A stretch of DNA of 64,000 nt from Jannaschia sp. CCS1 (GCF_000013565.1 NC_007802.1:2170001-2234000); one strand, 5' to 3'; counted from the first letter of the stretch, positions 17,294-26,618 are shown. Translations and numbers: made by a program. The notes: generated from the sequence alone by a model not told the origin.

Positions 17294-17530
17294 TCACCGG
17301 TCGCGCGACAGGCGGGCGGCGCGGCCCCCCCGGCGTTGGGTCAGTTGCGAGCGGCGAGCGGGCAGGGCCTCCATCACCTCGGCACGGGCGGCATGGGTGA
17401 GGCGGCTCCATTGGGTGATCTCGTCAATCGTACGCAGACAGCCGGTGCAAAGCCGCGCCTCGGGGTGGATCAGGCAGATCTTCACGCAGGGTGACTGGAT
17501 TTCGTCACGGTGCCAGACGTCATCGCTCAT
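17294..17530 (-). CDS. DUF1289 Cys-rich small protein
   Basis: This 78-residue protein contains the DUF1289 signature SPCVKICLIHPEARLCTGCLRTIDEITQW, with four Cys that probably bind zinc or an Fe-S cluster. A basic Arg-rich tail follows. The ATG at 17530 overlaps the TGA of ruvX, so it is translationally coupled to ruvX and ccmI upstream. A GTG three bases earlier is an alternative start. The molecular function of DUF1289 is unknown. Confidence 0.88.
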   Translation of the reverse strand: MSDDVWHRDEIQSPCVKICLIHPEARLCTGCLRTIDEITQWSRLTHAARAEVMEALPARRSQLTQRRGGRAARLSRDR

Positions 17531-18012
17531 CACACAGCCCTCAAATGGCGCAACCGGTCCAGCGCACCTTGCAAGATATAGCTCGCGGCCACGGCGTCGA
17601 TCACTTCAGAGCGACGCTTTCGGCTCGTATCCGCCGCAATCAACGCGCGCTCCGCCGCGACGGTGCTGAGCCGTTCGTCCCAGAACCCCAGCGCCAGATG
17701 CGCAAAATCGCCCCGGCGCGACAGGTTCAGGGCAAAGGCCCGGGTCGCTTGGGCGCGCGGTCCTTCCGATCCGTCCATATTGCGGGGCAGGCCAAGGATG
17801 ATCCCGCCGACCTCGTGCTTGGCAATCAAACCGGCAAGGGCATCAGCATCCACGCCAAATTTCTTGCGCTTCACCGTCTCCAGCGCGCTGGCCGAGGTCA
17901 GCAGCCTGTCGGACAGCGCGACACCGATGGTCTTCGTCCCCAGATCAAGCCCGATGAGTCCCCGCATGGGCGGCACGGCCCCGGCGAACTCATCGAGCGT
18001 TTCAAAGATCAT
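17530..18012 (-). CDS. ruvX: Putative Holliday junction resolvase / pre-16S rRNA nuclease RuvX (YqgF)
   Basis: This 160-residue RNase H-like protein shows IGLDLGTKTIGVALSD (first catalytic Asp), VGGIILGLPRNMDGSEG, LGFWDERLSTVAAERAL (catalytic Glu) and the C-terminal IDAVAASYILQGALD (last Asp), the complete YqgF/RuvX set. The family trims the 5' end of 16S rRNA and was earlier proposed to resolve Holliday junctions. It sits in a four-base-overlap chain ccmI-ruvX-DUF1289 on the minus strand. Confidence 0.95.
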   Translation of the reverse strand: MIFETLDEFAGAVPPMRGLIGLDLGTKTIGVALSDRLLTSASALETVKRKKFGVDADALAGLIAKHEVGGIILGLPRNMDGSEGPRAQATRAFALNLSRRGDFAHLALGFWDERLSTVAAERALIAADTSRKRRSEVIDAVAASYILQGALDRLRHLRAV

Positions 18013-19229
18013 TGCTCGCCAATCCGGGCCATTGCCGCGCGGAAAGCCTCGTCAATCATATCCAGCGCCTCGGGCACGTCGGCGAACACGGTTTGGGCGT
18101 CGTCATGGACGATCTGCGCGGCGTTCGTGCGACCCAACACGCCATAGGCGGTGATCAGCTGCGCCCAGTCCTGGGGCGGTCCGCCTTCCGTGGCCAGCCG
18201 GTCGGCCAGGCCATTGACCATTGTCTCAATCATCGCCTGCTGATCTTCCGGGGCCAACCCGTCCATATCGGCCATCGAGGGACCACGCGGCGCGGCGAGA
18301 AGCGAGGGGTCAACCTCCACGCCCGCGGCGAAGGCCACGTCGCCCAATTGCTGGCGGATCGGCTGCACCCATGGCGCATCGGGGTTCGACTCGGTCAACA
18401 GAGCCGTCCAGATCGGCACCGCGAGGTCCGGGCGTCCCTGTTGGGCATACATTTCACCGGCATAATAGCGGCCTGTGCCGTCGCGCGGCTCCATCTGAAG
18501 ACCGATGCGCAGGGCCTCTTCCGCCTCGGGCGAGACATAGCCACCGGCGGCGAAAATCATCATCTCGGCCAGATCGATGTAATGGCGGCCTGTGACGTCG
18601 TTTTCCAGAAGGCCAATCAGCCGTGTCTGCGCCCGGTGGGCGGCGCGGAAGTTACCCAACATCGCCTCATTCGCGGCCAGAAGGGTCAGGCCTTCGGTGT
18701 CGTCGGGGCGCTGTTCCATCACGGTGCGCAGCTGCGCGACCATCGCCGCGCGCTCCGGGTCGGCGTTGGGGGCCGGGCGGTCCGGCACCTGCTCCTCAGC
18801 CAGGTCCTGGGAGGGGCGGTTGTCGCGCGCCTCTTCAATCATCGCGATGCGCTGGCCAATGGGCAGGTCCGGATAGCCGGGCGCGCCGATCTGGCCGTAG
18901 ACGAAAACAGCGCCCGCGACCGTGGCCACAAGGCCCAAACCCACGACAGCCGTGCCAAGGCGGGACGCGCCATCGCTGCGCTGCACCTCTTGCAACGCGC
19001 GGTCGGCGTCCAGAATGCGGCGACTGACCTCGGTGCGGGCGCGGGTCGCCTCCTCCTCCGACAGGGTGCCGCGGGTCACGTCGCGGTCCAGCTCGGCCAA
19101 TTGGTCGCGGTAGACCCGTAGGTCATAGGCGGCGGCGGGCGCCTGCACGTCTCCGGGGCGGCGGGCGGCCAGAAACACGACGCCCGCGACGACCACGCAA
19201 ATGAAGCCCGCTGCAATCCAAAACGCCAT
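18009..19229 (-). CDS. ccmI: Cytochrome c biogenesis protein CcmI
   Basis: The 406-residue protein has an N-terminal membrane segment (FWIAAGFICVVVAGVVFLAA), a cytoplasmic loop with the leucine-zipper-like VYRDQLAELDRDVTRGTLSEEEATRARTEVSRRIL, and a second membrane segment (GTAVVGLGLVATVAGAVFVYG, about residue 100). A periplasmic TPR-rich domain follows (TLLAANEAMLGNFRAAHRAQTRLI). This is the CcmI architecture: it chaperones apocytochrome c to the CcmFH heme ligase. Its stop overlaps the start of ruvX. The 202 bp upstream are shared with the divergent sarcosine oxidase operon. Confidence 0.9.
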   Translation of the reverse strand: MAFWIAAGFICVVVAGVVFLAARRPGDVQAPAAAYDLRVYRDQLAELDRDVTRGTLSEEEATRARTEVSRRILDADRALQEVQRSDGASRLGTAVVGLGLVATVAGAVFVYGQIGAPGYPDLPIGQRIAMIEEARDNRPSQDLAEEQVPDRPAPNADPERAAMVAQLRTVMEQRPDDTEGLTLLAANEAMLGNFRAAHRAQTRLIGLLENDVTGRHYIDLAEMMIFAAGGYVSPEAEEALRIGLQMEPRDGTGRYYAGEMYAQQGRPDLAVPIWTALLTESNPDAPWVQPIRQQLGDVAFAAGVEVDPSLLAAPRGPSMADMDGLAPEDQQAMIETMVNGLADRLATEGGPPQDWAQLITAYGVLGRTNAAQIVHDDAQTVFADVPEALDMIDEAFRAAMARIGEQ

Positions 19230-19431
19230 GTGGTGCGGTCCTTATCCCTCTACCCGTGCCCCCGACATAAGGCGCGGAGGGGCGAAGCGAAACCCGCAAC
19301 CCCGTCACAAGTCTGCCAACCGCTGCGACAACATGGCCAAGGGTCGCAAATTGCACGTCTTGTGTCGCGGGCAGTATCCTCTTTTTCAGCCGCAGCCCCA
19401 AAAGCAAAGAGACAGGACCGGAGCCCGCCCC

Positions 19432-20676
19432 ATGCGTAAATATTCTGCCTTTGCCATCGCCCGCGAAGCCTTCCGCCACCATGACGGGTGGGAACGGGCG
19501 TGGCGGTCCCCGACGCCCAAGGCCAGCTATGACGTGATCATTGTGGGCGCAGGCGGGCACGGGTTGGCCACGGCCTATTATCTGGGCAAGAACCACGGCA
19601 TCACCAATGTCGCGGTGATCGAGAAGGGGTGGCTTGGCGGCGGCAACACCGGGCGCAACACGACGATTATCCGGTCGAACTACCTGCAGGACCCGTCTGC
19701 CGCGATCTACGAAAAAGCGCGGTCTTTGTATGAAACCCTGTCCCAGGACCTGAACTACAACATCATGTTCAGCCCGCGCGGTGTCATCATGCTGGCCCAG
19801 ACCCACCATGAGGTGCGAGGCTATCTGCGCACGGCCCAGGCCAACGCGCTGCAAGGGGTCGCGACGCGGTTTATCGACAAGCATGAGGTCAAGCGGCTCG
19901 TGCCGATCATGAATATCGAGGGCCCGCGCTATCCGGTTCTGGGCGGGCTGTGGCAGGCGCGCGGCGGCACGGCGCGCCATGACGCGGTGGCCTGGGGCTA
20001 TGCGCGGGCGTGTTCCGACATGGGCATGGACATCATCCAGCAGACCGAAGTCACTGGCGTGCGGGTCGAGGGTGGCGCGGTGAAGGGCGTCGAGACGTCC
20101 AAGGGGTTCATCGGATGCAAGAAACTGGGCGGCGTGGTCGCCGGGCATTCAAGCGTATTGGCCGAGATGGCCGGCTTCCGTCTGCCGATGGAAAGCGTTG
20201 CGTTGCAGGCGCTGGTGTCCGAGCCGATCAAGCCCTGCATGGACGTGGTCGTCATGGCCAATACGGTCCACGGCTACCTCAGCCAGTCCGACAAGGGTGA
20301 GATGGTCATTGGCGGCGGCACTGACGGCTACAACAATTACACCCAGCGCGGGTCCTTCCATCACGTGGAGGAAACCGTGCGCGCGTTGATCGAGACCTTC
20401 CCGATGCTGTCGCGCCTGAAAATGCTGCGCCAATGGGGCGGGATCGTGGATGTGACGGGCGACCGCTCTCCGATCCTGTCGAAAACGCCTGTGGACGGCA
20501 TGTTCATGAATTGCGGCTGGGGCACGGGCGGGTTCAAGGCGATCCCGGGCTCTGGCTGGGGCTTTGCGGAGCTGATGGCGACGGGGCATTCGCCGCTGAC
20601 GGCGGAGTTCGGGATGGAGCGGTTCCGCGAAGGGCGGTTCATTGACGAATCTGTCGCCGCCGGGGTGGCCCATTGA
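19432..20676 (+). CDS. soxB: Sarcosine oxidase beta subunit
   Basis: The 414-residue flavoprotein subunit of heterotetrameric sarcosine oxidase carries the Rossmann motif DVIIVGAGGHGLATAYYL (about residue 33) and the conserved MRKYSAFAIAREAF N-terminus of SoxB. The FAD/FMN region includes GNTGRNTTIIRSNYL, and the C-terminal FMNCGWGTGGFKAIPGSG is diagnostic. With SoxDAG it oxidises sarcosine to glycine plus 5,10-methylene-THF (or formaldehyde) and H2O2. The start is ATG 19432; the longer frame to 19201 overlaps ccmI and is not conserved. Unusually, the soxD gene does not follow directly: about 800 bp with two small membrane-protein genes intervene. Confidence 0.96.
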   Translation: MRKYSAFAIAREAFRHHDGWERAWRSPTPKASYDVIIVGAGGHGLATAYYLGKNHGITNVAVIEKGWLGGGNTGRNTTIIRSNYLQDPSAAIYEKARSLYETLSQDLNYNIMFSPRGVIMLAQTHHEVRGYLRTAQANALQGVATRFIDKHEVKRLVPIMNIEGPRYPVLGGLWQARGGTARHDAVAWGYARACSDMGMDIIQQTEVTGVRVEGGAVKGVETSKGFIGCKKLGGVVAGHSSVLAEMAGFRLPMESVALQALVSEPIKPCMDVVVMANTVHGYLSQSDKGEMVIGGGTDGYNNYTQRGSFHHVEETVRALIETFPMLSRLKMLRQWGGIVDVTGDRSPILSKTPVDGMFMNCGWGTGGFKAIPGSGWGFAELMATGHSPLTAEFGMERFREGRFIDESVAAGVAH

Positions 20677-20732
20677 CGGACATCCGCCCCCCCATGCGTG
20701 GAAAACGCGCCCTCCTGGCTGACGCTGCCGCT

Positions 20733-20894
20733 TCAATCGCCGCCCGGTCCGCCGCCGATGTTGGATTTGTTTTTGCTCCCGTCCGGCGGGCGCCTGATGC
20801 CGCGAAAGACCACGACAACTGCCAAAAGGGCCAACGCGCCCAGGGCAAACAGGGGCCAGTAGTCCAGCAGGGTGAGGGGATTTGTGGGTTCCAT
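20733..20894 (-). CDS. Small membrane protein, 53 residues
   Basis: This short gene runs against the sox genes. It starts at ATG 20894 and ends at TGA 20733. After an 8-residue lead it has one hydrophobic helix (LLDYWPLFALGALALLAVVVV), then a basic turn (FRGIRRPP) and a polar Gly-rich tail (KSNIGGGPGGD). The start, membrane helix and positive-inside pattern fit a genuine single-pass protein. An overlapping 96-residue frame on the same strand lacks such features. No family is recognised. Confidence 0.5.
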   Translation of the reverse strand: MEPTNPLTLLDYWPLFALGALALLAVVVVFRGIRRPPDGSKNKSNIGGGPGGD

Positions 20895-21121
20895 GGCCGC
20901 ACCCTACGTCTGCACGCCGCCCCTGTCACGGTCCGGCGCCCCTGCGCAGATCACGGCATTTTCAGGCGCACTGGGCTGCTCAACCGGGACTTGGCACGTT
21001 TCAGCCCATCCAAAACGTCCGATCCGGCCCTTTTTGGCGCAAATCGCATAGTTTCGGCGGCATCCTATACGCCCTCCACCGGCACGCCCACATTGGGGTA
21101 TGCAGTAATGGAGGATGCCTC

Positions 21122-21364
21122 ATGGCCGACTACGACCAACGCAATCAAGCCTTCGACTACAACCCACCGACGCGCGGCGGATCAGGTGGCGGCGCGCTCA
21201 TCTTCATCGCCGTCCTTGTCGTGCTGTTCATTCTTGCCATGCTCTTCATGGGCGGTGGCAGCACGTTGCCTGCGGATGGCGCAGATCCTGCAGCCGCCCC
21301 GGCAGCCGCACCGACGGAAAGCGCGCCCGTCGTTGACCCGACAGCACCGGTGGTCGTCGAATAA
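21122..21364 (+). CDS. Small single-pass membrane protein, 80 residues
   Basis: The start is ATG 21122, with AATGGAGGATG a few bases upstream, a good ribosome-binding site. The protein begins with a polar segment (ADYDQRNQAFDYNPPTRGG), followed by one hydrophobic helix (GALIFIAVLVVLFILAMLFM, about residues 24-43) and an Ala/Pro-rich acidic tail (ADPAAAPAAAPTESAPV). It lies 108 bp upstream of soxD in the same direction. Similar short proteins occur in Rhodobacteraceae, but I do not know a function. Confidence 0.7.
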   Translation: MADYDQRNQAFDYNPPTRGGSGGGALIFIAVLVVLFILAMLFMGGGSTLPADGADPAAAPAAAPTESAPVVDPTAPVVVE

Positions 21365-21472
21365 GACCCAACACTTGAAAAACCTGGCCTGGACGGGGTG
21401 CGCCCTGTCCGGGCCAATTGCCATGCGCGCCTCCGCGCTTCACTTCCCCCAATTCCAAGGAGGCGTCGCACC

Positions 21473-21796
21473 ATGCTGACACTCACCTGTCCCAATTGCG
21501 GCATTGCGGCCTGCGAGACGGAACTTGTGCCCGGTGGCGAGGCGCATCTGACGCGCCATGGCCCCGGCTCCTCCGATGATCAGTTCGAGGCCTATCTGTT
21601 CATGCGCCCCAACGCCAAGGGTGTGCATTTTGAACGCTGGCGGCACGCGGCGGGCTGTGGCAAGTGGTTCCTGGCGGCGCGCGACACGGCCACGCTTGAG
21701 GTCTTCGGGACCTATTCGGCCCAGACGACCGAGCCCCCCGCCGAGATCATCGCCAAAATCCAAAGCAAACGCCCCGGTTGGAGCTTTTCCGCATGA
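21473..21796 (+). CDS. soxD: Sarcosine oxidase delta subunit
   Basis: The 107-residue protein is the zinc-binding delta subunit: an N-terminal MLTLTCPNCGIAACETE and a later RWRHAAGCGKWFLAARDT provide the Cys/His ligands, with the conserved FEAYLFMRPNAKGVHFERW in between. The start at ATG 21473 follows AAGGAGGCG. Its stop overlaps the soxA start (ATGA). The longer upstream frame (from 21398) is not conserved. Confidence 0.93.
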   Translation: MLTLTCPNCGIAACETELVPGGEAHLTRHGPGSSDDQFEAYLFMRPNAKGVHFERWRHAAGCGKWFLAARDTATLEVFGTYSAQTTEPPAEIIAKIQSKRPGWSFSA

Positions 21797-24700
21797 GCAC
21801 CCGTCTGAAACCTCAAGCCGCGTCCAAATGGGGGCGTCTGATCGACCGTGACACATCGGTGAAATTCACCTTCAACGGCAAGTGGATGCGCGGCCATGAG
21901 GGCGATACGTTGGCCTCGGCGCTTCTGGCCAATGGTCAGATGCTGGTGGGCCGCTCGTTCAAGTATCACCGCCCGCGCGGGATCATGTCCTCAGGCGCGG
22001 AGGAGCCCAACGCGCTGGTCAATCTCGGCTCCGGCGTCACCCATGAGCCGAACCAGCGCGCCACCACCACCGAGCTGTTTGAGCGGTTGGAGGCCAGGTC
22101 CCAGAACCACTGGCCGTCATTGGCCTATGACATCGGGGCCGTGAACCAATTGGTCTCCCGGTTCCTGCCTGCGGGCTTTTATTACAAGACATTCCTGTTC
22201 CCGCGGGCGGCGTGGAAACATGTGTTCGAGCCGTTCATCCGCCAATCGGCGGGCCTTGGCCAAGCGCCGCATCCCGAAACGCGCGACCCGGACACCTACG
22301 AGCACTTTTATGCCCATGTCGATCTGGTTGTCGCGGGCGGTGGCATTGCAGGGTTGCAGGCCGCGCTGCTCGCGGGCCGTGCCGGGGCCAGCGTTCTGTT
22401 GATGGAGCAGACGGCCCATTGGGGCGGGCGGGCCCCTGTGGATGGCGTTGAAGTTGACGGTGTACCGGCTGAGGATTGGGTGAAAGACGCCGTACAAACC
22501 CTTGAGGCGATGGAGAATGTGACGATCCGGACCCGCGCGATGGTGGCCGGCGTCTATGACCATGGCTATGTGCTGGGATATGAACGGCTGACGGATCACG
22601 CACCGGATCAGGATGGGCCGCGCCACCGTCTCTGGCGCATTCGGGCGCGGCGGATCATTTCGGCGACCGGTGCGCTGGAGCGTCCGCTCAGCTTTTCCGG
22701 CAACGACAAGCCGGGGGTCATGCTGGCCTCGGCCATGCGCGACTATCTGGTGAATTACGGCGTGGCGGTCGGCGAGAACATCGTTGTTGTGACCAACAAC
22801 GATGACGGCTACCGCACGGCGATTGCACAGGTGGAGGCCGGATTGTCCGTCGCCTGCGTGGTCGATGCCCGACCAAGTGCGACCGGCGAATTACCGAACA
22901 AAGCCCGTGCCTTGGGGATCAATGTTAAAGTAAACTGCGCCGTTGCCGGTGTGAAAGGCCTGCGCAATGTTGTGTCAGTGTCGCTATGCCCCCAGGATGG
23001 AGATGGTTTAACCGTTGAACAAATTCCCTGTGATGCGGTGGCGATGGCAGGCGGCTGGTCTCCGGTCGTGCATCTCTGGTCCCATTGCGGCGGCAAATTG
23101 ACATGGGATGAGGGCGCGTCGTTCTTCCGCCCCGACCATGACCGCCCACCGCTTGATCAGAATGGGGATGGTTTCGTGACCTGCGTCGGCAGCGCAGACG
23201 GAGCGATGTTGGCGAGCGAAACCTTAACAAACACTTTAATAAACATCGACAATGCGCTGAAAAGTATTGATTTACTCGCCGCTGACGGAGCAACGGCGAG
23301 GAGCGACAGGGAGGAGCCGCTGGCCCCGGTCTGGGTCATGCCGAAGGCGGCGGACTACAAGAAGCGCTCGAAGATGTGGCTCGATTTCCAGAACGACGTG
23401 AAAGTGTCCGACGTCCAGCTCGCGGCCCGGGAGGGATATGAGAGCGTCGAGCACACCAAGCGCTACACGACCCTCGGCATGGCGACCGATCAGGGGAAGC
23501 TGAGCAACATCAACGGATTGGCCGTCCTTGCTGATGCACTGAATGAAAGCATCCCGCGCGTCGGCACGACCACATTCCGCCCGCCTTACACACCCATTTC
23601 CATGGGGGCCATTGCCGGTGAGGCGAGCCGCGAGATCTTCCAACCCCTCCGCCGCACCCCGATGCATGACTGGCACGAGGCCCAGGGCGCGTATATGGAG
23701 CCCGTGGGCGGCTGGCGCAGGCCCTATTGCTTCCCGCAAGCTGGCGAGACCCATGAGCAGGCCGTGAACCGGGAGATCGACGCCACGCGCGGCTCGCTCG
23801 GTCTGCTGGACGCCTCCACCCTCGGCAAGATCATCGTCAAAGGCCCCGATGCGCCGAAATTCATGGATATGCTCTACACCAACATGATGAGCAGCCTGAA
23901 ACCGGGCAAATGTCGCTATGGCCTGATGTGCTCTGAGAATGGCTTCCTGATGGATGACGGCGTGGTCGTCCGGCTGGATGAGGACACGTTCCTGGCCCAC
24001 ACGACCTCGGGCGGGGCCGATCACGTCCATGCTCATATGGAGGATTGGCTGCAATGCGAGTGGTGGGACTGGAAGGTCCACACCGTCAACGTGACCGAGC
24101 AATGGGCGCAGGTCGCCGTTGTGGGCCCCAACGCACGCAAACTGCTGGACAAACTGGGGGCGGATTTTAACCTGTCTGCCGACGCACTGCCCTTCATGGG
24201 GATGGCGGAGGGTAAGATTGGCGGCTTTGATGCGCGTGTTTTCCGCATCTCCTTCTCAGGCGAGTTGTCCTACGAGATTGCCGTTCCCGCCTCCCAAGGC
24301 ATAGCATTCTGGGAGGCGTTGCATGCGGCGGGCGCGGAATGGGACGCGACGCCCTACGGCACAGAAGCGCTTCACGTGATGCGCGCTGAGAAGGGCTTTA
24401 TCATGATCGGGGACGAGACGGACGGCACCGTCATCCCGCAGGACCTTGGCCTCAACTGGGCGATCTCCAAGAAGAAAGAGGATTTTTTGGGCAAACGCGG
24501 GCAGGAGCGGACGTATATGGTCGACCCCAACCGCTGGAAGCTGGTGGGGCTGGAGACAGCCGACAAATCCGTGCTGCCCGACGGCAGTTACGCCGTGGCC
24601 AAGGGCACAAACGCAAACGGACAGGCGAATGTGGAGGGGCGCGTGACGTCGACCTATTATTCGCCGACTGTCAAACGCGGCATTGCCATGGGGCTGGTCC

Positions 24701-24822
24701 TGAACGGGCCGGACCGGATGGGAGAGACTGTTCAGTTCAACAAGGTGGATGGATCGACTGTGGCCGCCAAAATCGTGAACCCGGTGTTCTTTGACCCGGA
24801 CGGGGAGAAGCAGAATGTCTGA
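21793..24822 (+). CDS. soxA: Sarcosine oxidase alpha subunit
   Basis: The 1009-residue alpha subunit has an N-terminal 2Fe-2S-ferredoxin-like domain without cluster (VKFTFNGKWMRGHEGDTLASALL). An FAD/NAD-type domain follows with VVAGGGIAGLQAALLAGRAG (about residue 179) and SATGALERPLSFSGNDKPGV. The C-terminal half is a GcvT-like tetrahydrofolate-binding domain (IVKGPDAPKFMDMLYTNMMS; FSGELSYEIAVPASQG). The domain order matches heterotetrameric sarcosine oxidase, where iminium intermediate is channelled to the folate site. It is coupled to soxD by ATGA and to soxG by an 8-base overlap. Confidence 0.96.
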   Translation: MSTRLKPQAASKWGRLIDRDTSVKFTFNGKWMRGHEGDTLASALLANGQMLVGRSFKYHRPRGIMSSGAEEPNALVNLGSGVTHEPNQRATTTELFERLEARSQNHWPSLAYDIGAVNQLVSRFLPAGFYYKTFLFPRAAWKHVFEPFIRQSAGLGQAPHPETRDPDTYEHFYAHVDLVVAGGGIAGLQAALLAGRAGASVLLMEQTAHWGGRAPVDGVEVDGVPAEDWVKDAVQTLEAMENVTIRTRAMVAGVYDHGYVLGYERLTDHAPDQDGPRHRLWRIRARRIISATGALERPLSFSGNDKPGVMLASAMRDYLVNYGVAVGENIVVVTNNDDGYRTAIAQVEAGLSVACVVDARPSATGELPNKARALGINVKVNCAVAGVKGLRNVVSVSLCPQDGDGLTVEQIPCDAVAMAGGWSPVVHLWSHCGGKLTWDEGASFFRPDHDRPPLDQNGDGFVTCVGSADGAMLASETLTNTLINIDNALKSIDLLAADGATARSDREEPLAPVWVMPKAADYKKRSKMWLDFQNDVKVSDVQLAAREGYESVEHTKRYTTLGMATDQGKLSNINGLAVLADALNESIPRVGTTTFRPPYTPISMGAIAGEASREIFQPLRRTPMHDWHEAQGAYMEPVGGWRRPYCFPQAGETHEQAVNREIDATRGSLGLLDASTLGKIIVKGPDAPKFMDMLYTNMMSSLKPGKCRYGLMCSENGFLMDDGVVVRLDEDTFLAHTTSGGADHVHAHMEDWLQCEWWDWKVHTVNVTEQWAQVAVVGPNARKLLDKLGADFNLSADALPFMGMAEGKIGGFDARVFRISFSGELSYEIAVPASQGIAFWEALHAAGAEWDATPYGTEALHVMRAEKGFIMIGDETDGTVIPQDLGLNWAISKKKEDFLGKRGQERTYMVDPNRWKLVGLETADKSVLPDGSYAVAKGTNANGQANVEGRVTSTYYSPTVKRGIAMGLVLNGPDRMGETVQFNKVDGSTVAAKIVNPVFFDPDGEKQNV

Positions 24823-25330
24823 CGTATCCGTTTCGCAGGACGGCCCGAGAGGCATGATCACCCTGAAGGGCGATTTGGCGGACCTGAGCTCTGCTGTCAC
24901 GTCCGCCACGGGCTGCGCGATGCCGGGTCGGCGCGCCATGACCCAGGCCCAGGGCCGCGCGGTGGCGTGGATGGCCCCGGATGAGGTGTTGATCCTGTGT
25001 GACCACGCGGAGGTCGGCAACCTGGTGATGCAGCTGTCCGACGCCTTGGTGGACCAGACTCATCTTGCGGTGGATGTGTCGGACGCGCGGGCGCTCTTCA
25101 CGCTGGACGGTCCCGGCGCGCGAGAGGTTCTTGCACGTCTTTCGCCGACCGATCAGCGTGGGCTGGAGCCCGGAGAGATGCGCCGCACGCGCATGGCGCA
25201 GGTGCCCGCTGCGGTCTGGTTCAATTCCTCAACGCAGGCACAGGTGATCTGCTTCAGGTCTGTTGCGACATACATGCATGACATCCTGCACGCGGCGACC
25301 CGTTCGACCATGCTGACCGGCCAGTCTTGA
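24815..25330 (+). CDS. soxG: Sarcosine oxidase gamma subunit
   Basis: The 171-residue protein is the gamma subunit, a small GcvT-like fold. Typical segments are ITLKGDLADLSSAV, DEVLILCDHAEV, VDVSDARALFTLDGPGAREVLARL and the C-terminal SVATYMHDILHAATR. The start is ATG 24815, overlapping the end of soxA. It closes the soxDAG block; the next gene is a secreted protein 56 bp further on. Confidence 0.92.
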   Translation: MSDVSVSQDGPRGMITLKGDLADLSSAVTSATGCAMPGRRAMTQAQGRAVAWMAPDEVLILCDHAEVGNLVMQLSDALVDQTHLAVDVSDARALFTLDGPGAREVLARLSPTDQRGLEPGEMRRTRMAQVPAAVWFNSSTQAQVICFRSVATYMHDILHAATRSTMLTGQS

Positions 25331-25386
25331 AGACGCTGACGGGGCAGACTACACCGTCCAGGCACGCTTAAAACAAGGTATCTGTC

Positions 25387-25767
25387 ATGCGTTTTCTTCG
25401 CTTCGCCGGATTGGCGACCTCTTTGTGTCTGGGGGCATTTGCCGCCCATGCTGAATCCTACGCCTGCCAAATGACGACCATGGGGCAGTCCGGCGGTTGG
25501 GTGCCGGAGCAGTTCCAAGTCACCCTATCGGGGCAGGAGGCGATGATTTTCACGCCCCGGGGTGATATTGCGGGCCGGATCGCCCGTTACAATGCCTCCG
25601 GATTTTCTGTCGTCGCCTCTCAGCAGATCTCGAATGCGGGGCAGCACGGGACCTTGAATTACCGTCTGACCTATAATTCCCGGACCAACGTGGCACGGGT
25701 CCGGGTGACGCCCTTGGGCTATGCAAACAACTTCTCTGCGCGCGGTAGCTGCGTCCGTCAGAGCTGA
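25387..25767 (+). CDS. Secreted protein of unknown function
   Basis: The 126-residue protein has an N-terminal signal peptide (RFLRFAGLATSLCLGAFAAHA, cleaved before ESYAC) and a small beta-rich mature domain with two Cys (YACQM near the start and GSCVRQS at the end) that could form a disulfide. No catalytic motif is visible. It follows soxG on the same strand, but the 56-bp gap and different character suggest it need not be part of the sox operon. I do not recognise a family. Confidence 0.7.
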   Translation: MRFLRFAGLATSLCLGAFAAHAESYACQMTTMGQSGGWVPEQFQVTLSGQEAMIFTPRGDIAGRIARYNASGFSVVASQQISNAGQHGTLNYRLTYNSRTNVARVRVTPLGYANNFSARGSCVRQS

Positions 25768-25923
25768 GCCCGGCCATGCGGCGCGCGGGGCTGCAAACGC
25801 CGTCCCGTCGCCCCACGTTCAGACCGCGTGAAGGTGCGAAAGAGCCGCGCCACCCCTTGACGTTTGCCCCCCGCGACCTCCATCTGTGGCGCAATGACAC
25901 ACACAAGCCAGGGGGACCGACAC

Positions 25924-26523
25924 ATGGCCTTTGAACTTCCCGACCTTCCCTATGCCCACGACGCGCTTGCCGCCCACGGCATGTCCGCCGAGACGCTGGA
26001 ATACCACCACGACCTGCACCACAACGCCTATGTTACCAACGGCAACAAGGCGATTGAGGGCACGGAATGGGAGGGTAAATCCCTCGAAGAGATCATCACC
26101 GGCACCTATGATGCGGGCGCTGTTGCCCAGAACGGGATCTTCAACAACATCTCGCAGCTGTGGAACCACAACCAGTTCTGGGAGATGATGGGGCCGGGCG
26201 CGTCCTCCATGCCGTCGGAGCTGGAGAGCGCGTTGACCGAGAGCTTTGGCTCCGTCGATGAGTTCAAGTCGCAGTTCTCCGCCGCAGGTGCGGGCCAGTT
26301 CGGGTCCGGTTGGTGCTGGTTGGTGAAGAACGCGGACGGGTCGCTGGCCGTCACGAAAACAGAGAACGGCGTCAACCCGCTTTGCTTCAATCAGACCGCG
26401 CTTCTGGGCTGCGATGTGTGGGAGCATTCGTACTACATCGATTTCCGCAACAAGCGCCCGGATTACCTGAAAAACTTCCTCGACAACCTCGTCAACTGGG
26501 AAAACGTCGCCTCGCGGATGTGA
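25924..26523 (+). CDS. sodB: Superoxide dismutase, iron type
   Basis: The 199-residue enzyme converts superoxide to H2O2 and O2. Metal ligands are visible: His in LEYHHDLHH (about 28), His in QLWNHNQFWEMM (about 79), and Asp and His in GCDVWEHSYYIDF (about 162-166). ELPDLPYAHDAL is the usual N-terminus of FeSOD, and FGSGWCWLV before the last ligands is typical of the Fe/Mn family; the iron assignment is by overall resemblance. The start is ATG 25924. No signal peptide, so it is cytoplasmic. Sarcosine oxidase produces H2O2 nearby, but no common transcript is evident. Confidence 0.95.
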   Translation: MAFELPDLPYAHDALAAHGMSAETLEYHHDLHHNAYVTNGNKAIEGTEWEGKSLEEIITGTYDAGAVAQNGIFNNISQLWNHNQFWEMMGPGASSMPSELESALTESFGSVDEFKSQFSAAGAGQFGSGWCWLVKNADGSLAVTKTENGVNPLCFNQTALLGCDVWEHSYYIDFRNKRPDYLKNFLDNLVNWENVASRM

Positions 26524-26569
26524 GGGTGCTCAAGGTTGAGCAGGGGTGTTAAGCCCCTGACACATAACC

Positions 26570-26618
26570 AAAAACGGCCTATTGGTGTTCGTCGCACCGG
26601 TGGGTCGTTTCCGTTTTT
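26570..26618 (+). terminator. Possible bidirectional terminator between convergent genes
   Basis: AAAAACGG (26570-26577) pairs with CCGTTTTT (26611-26618), with GGTG/CACC able to pair inside the loop. The A-tract and T-tract allow termination in both directions, fitting its position between sodB (+) and the tail-tube gene (-). A second small hairpin CAGGGG/CCCCTG lies at 26541-26559. Confidence 0.45.
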
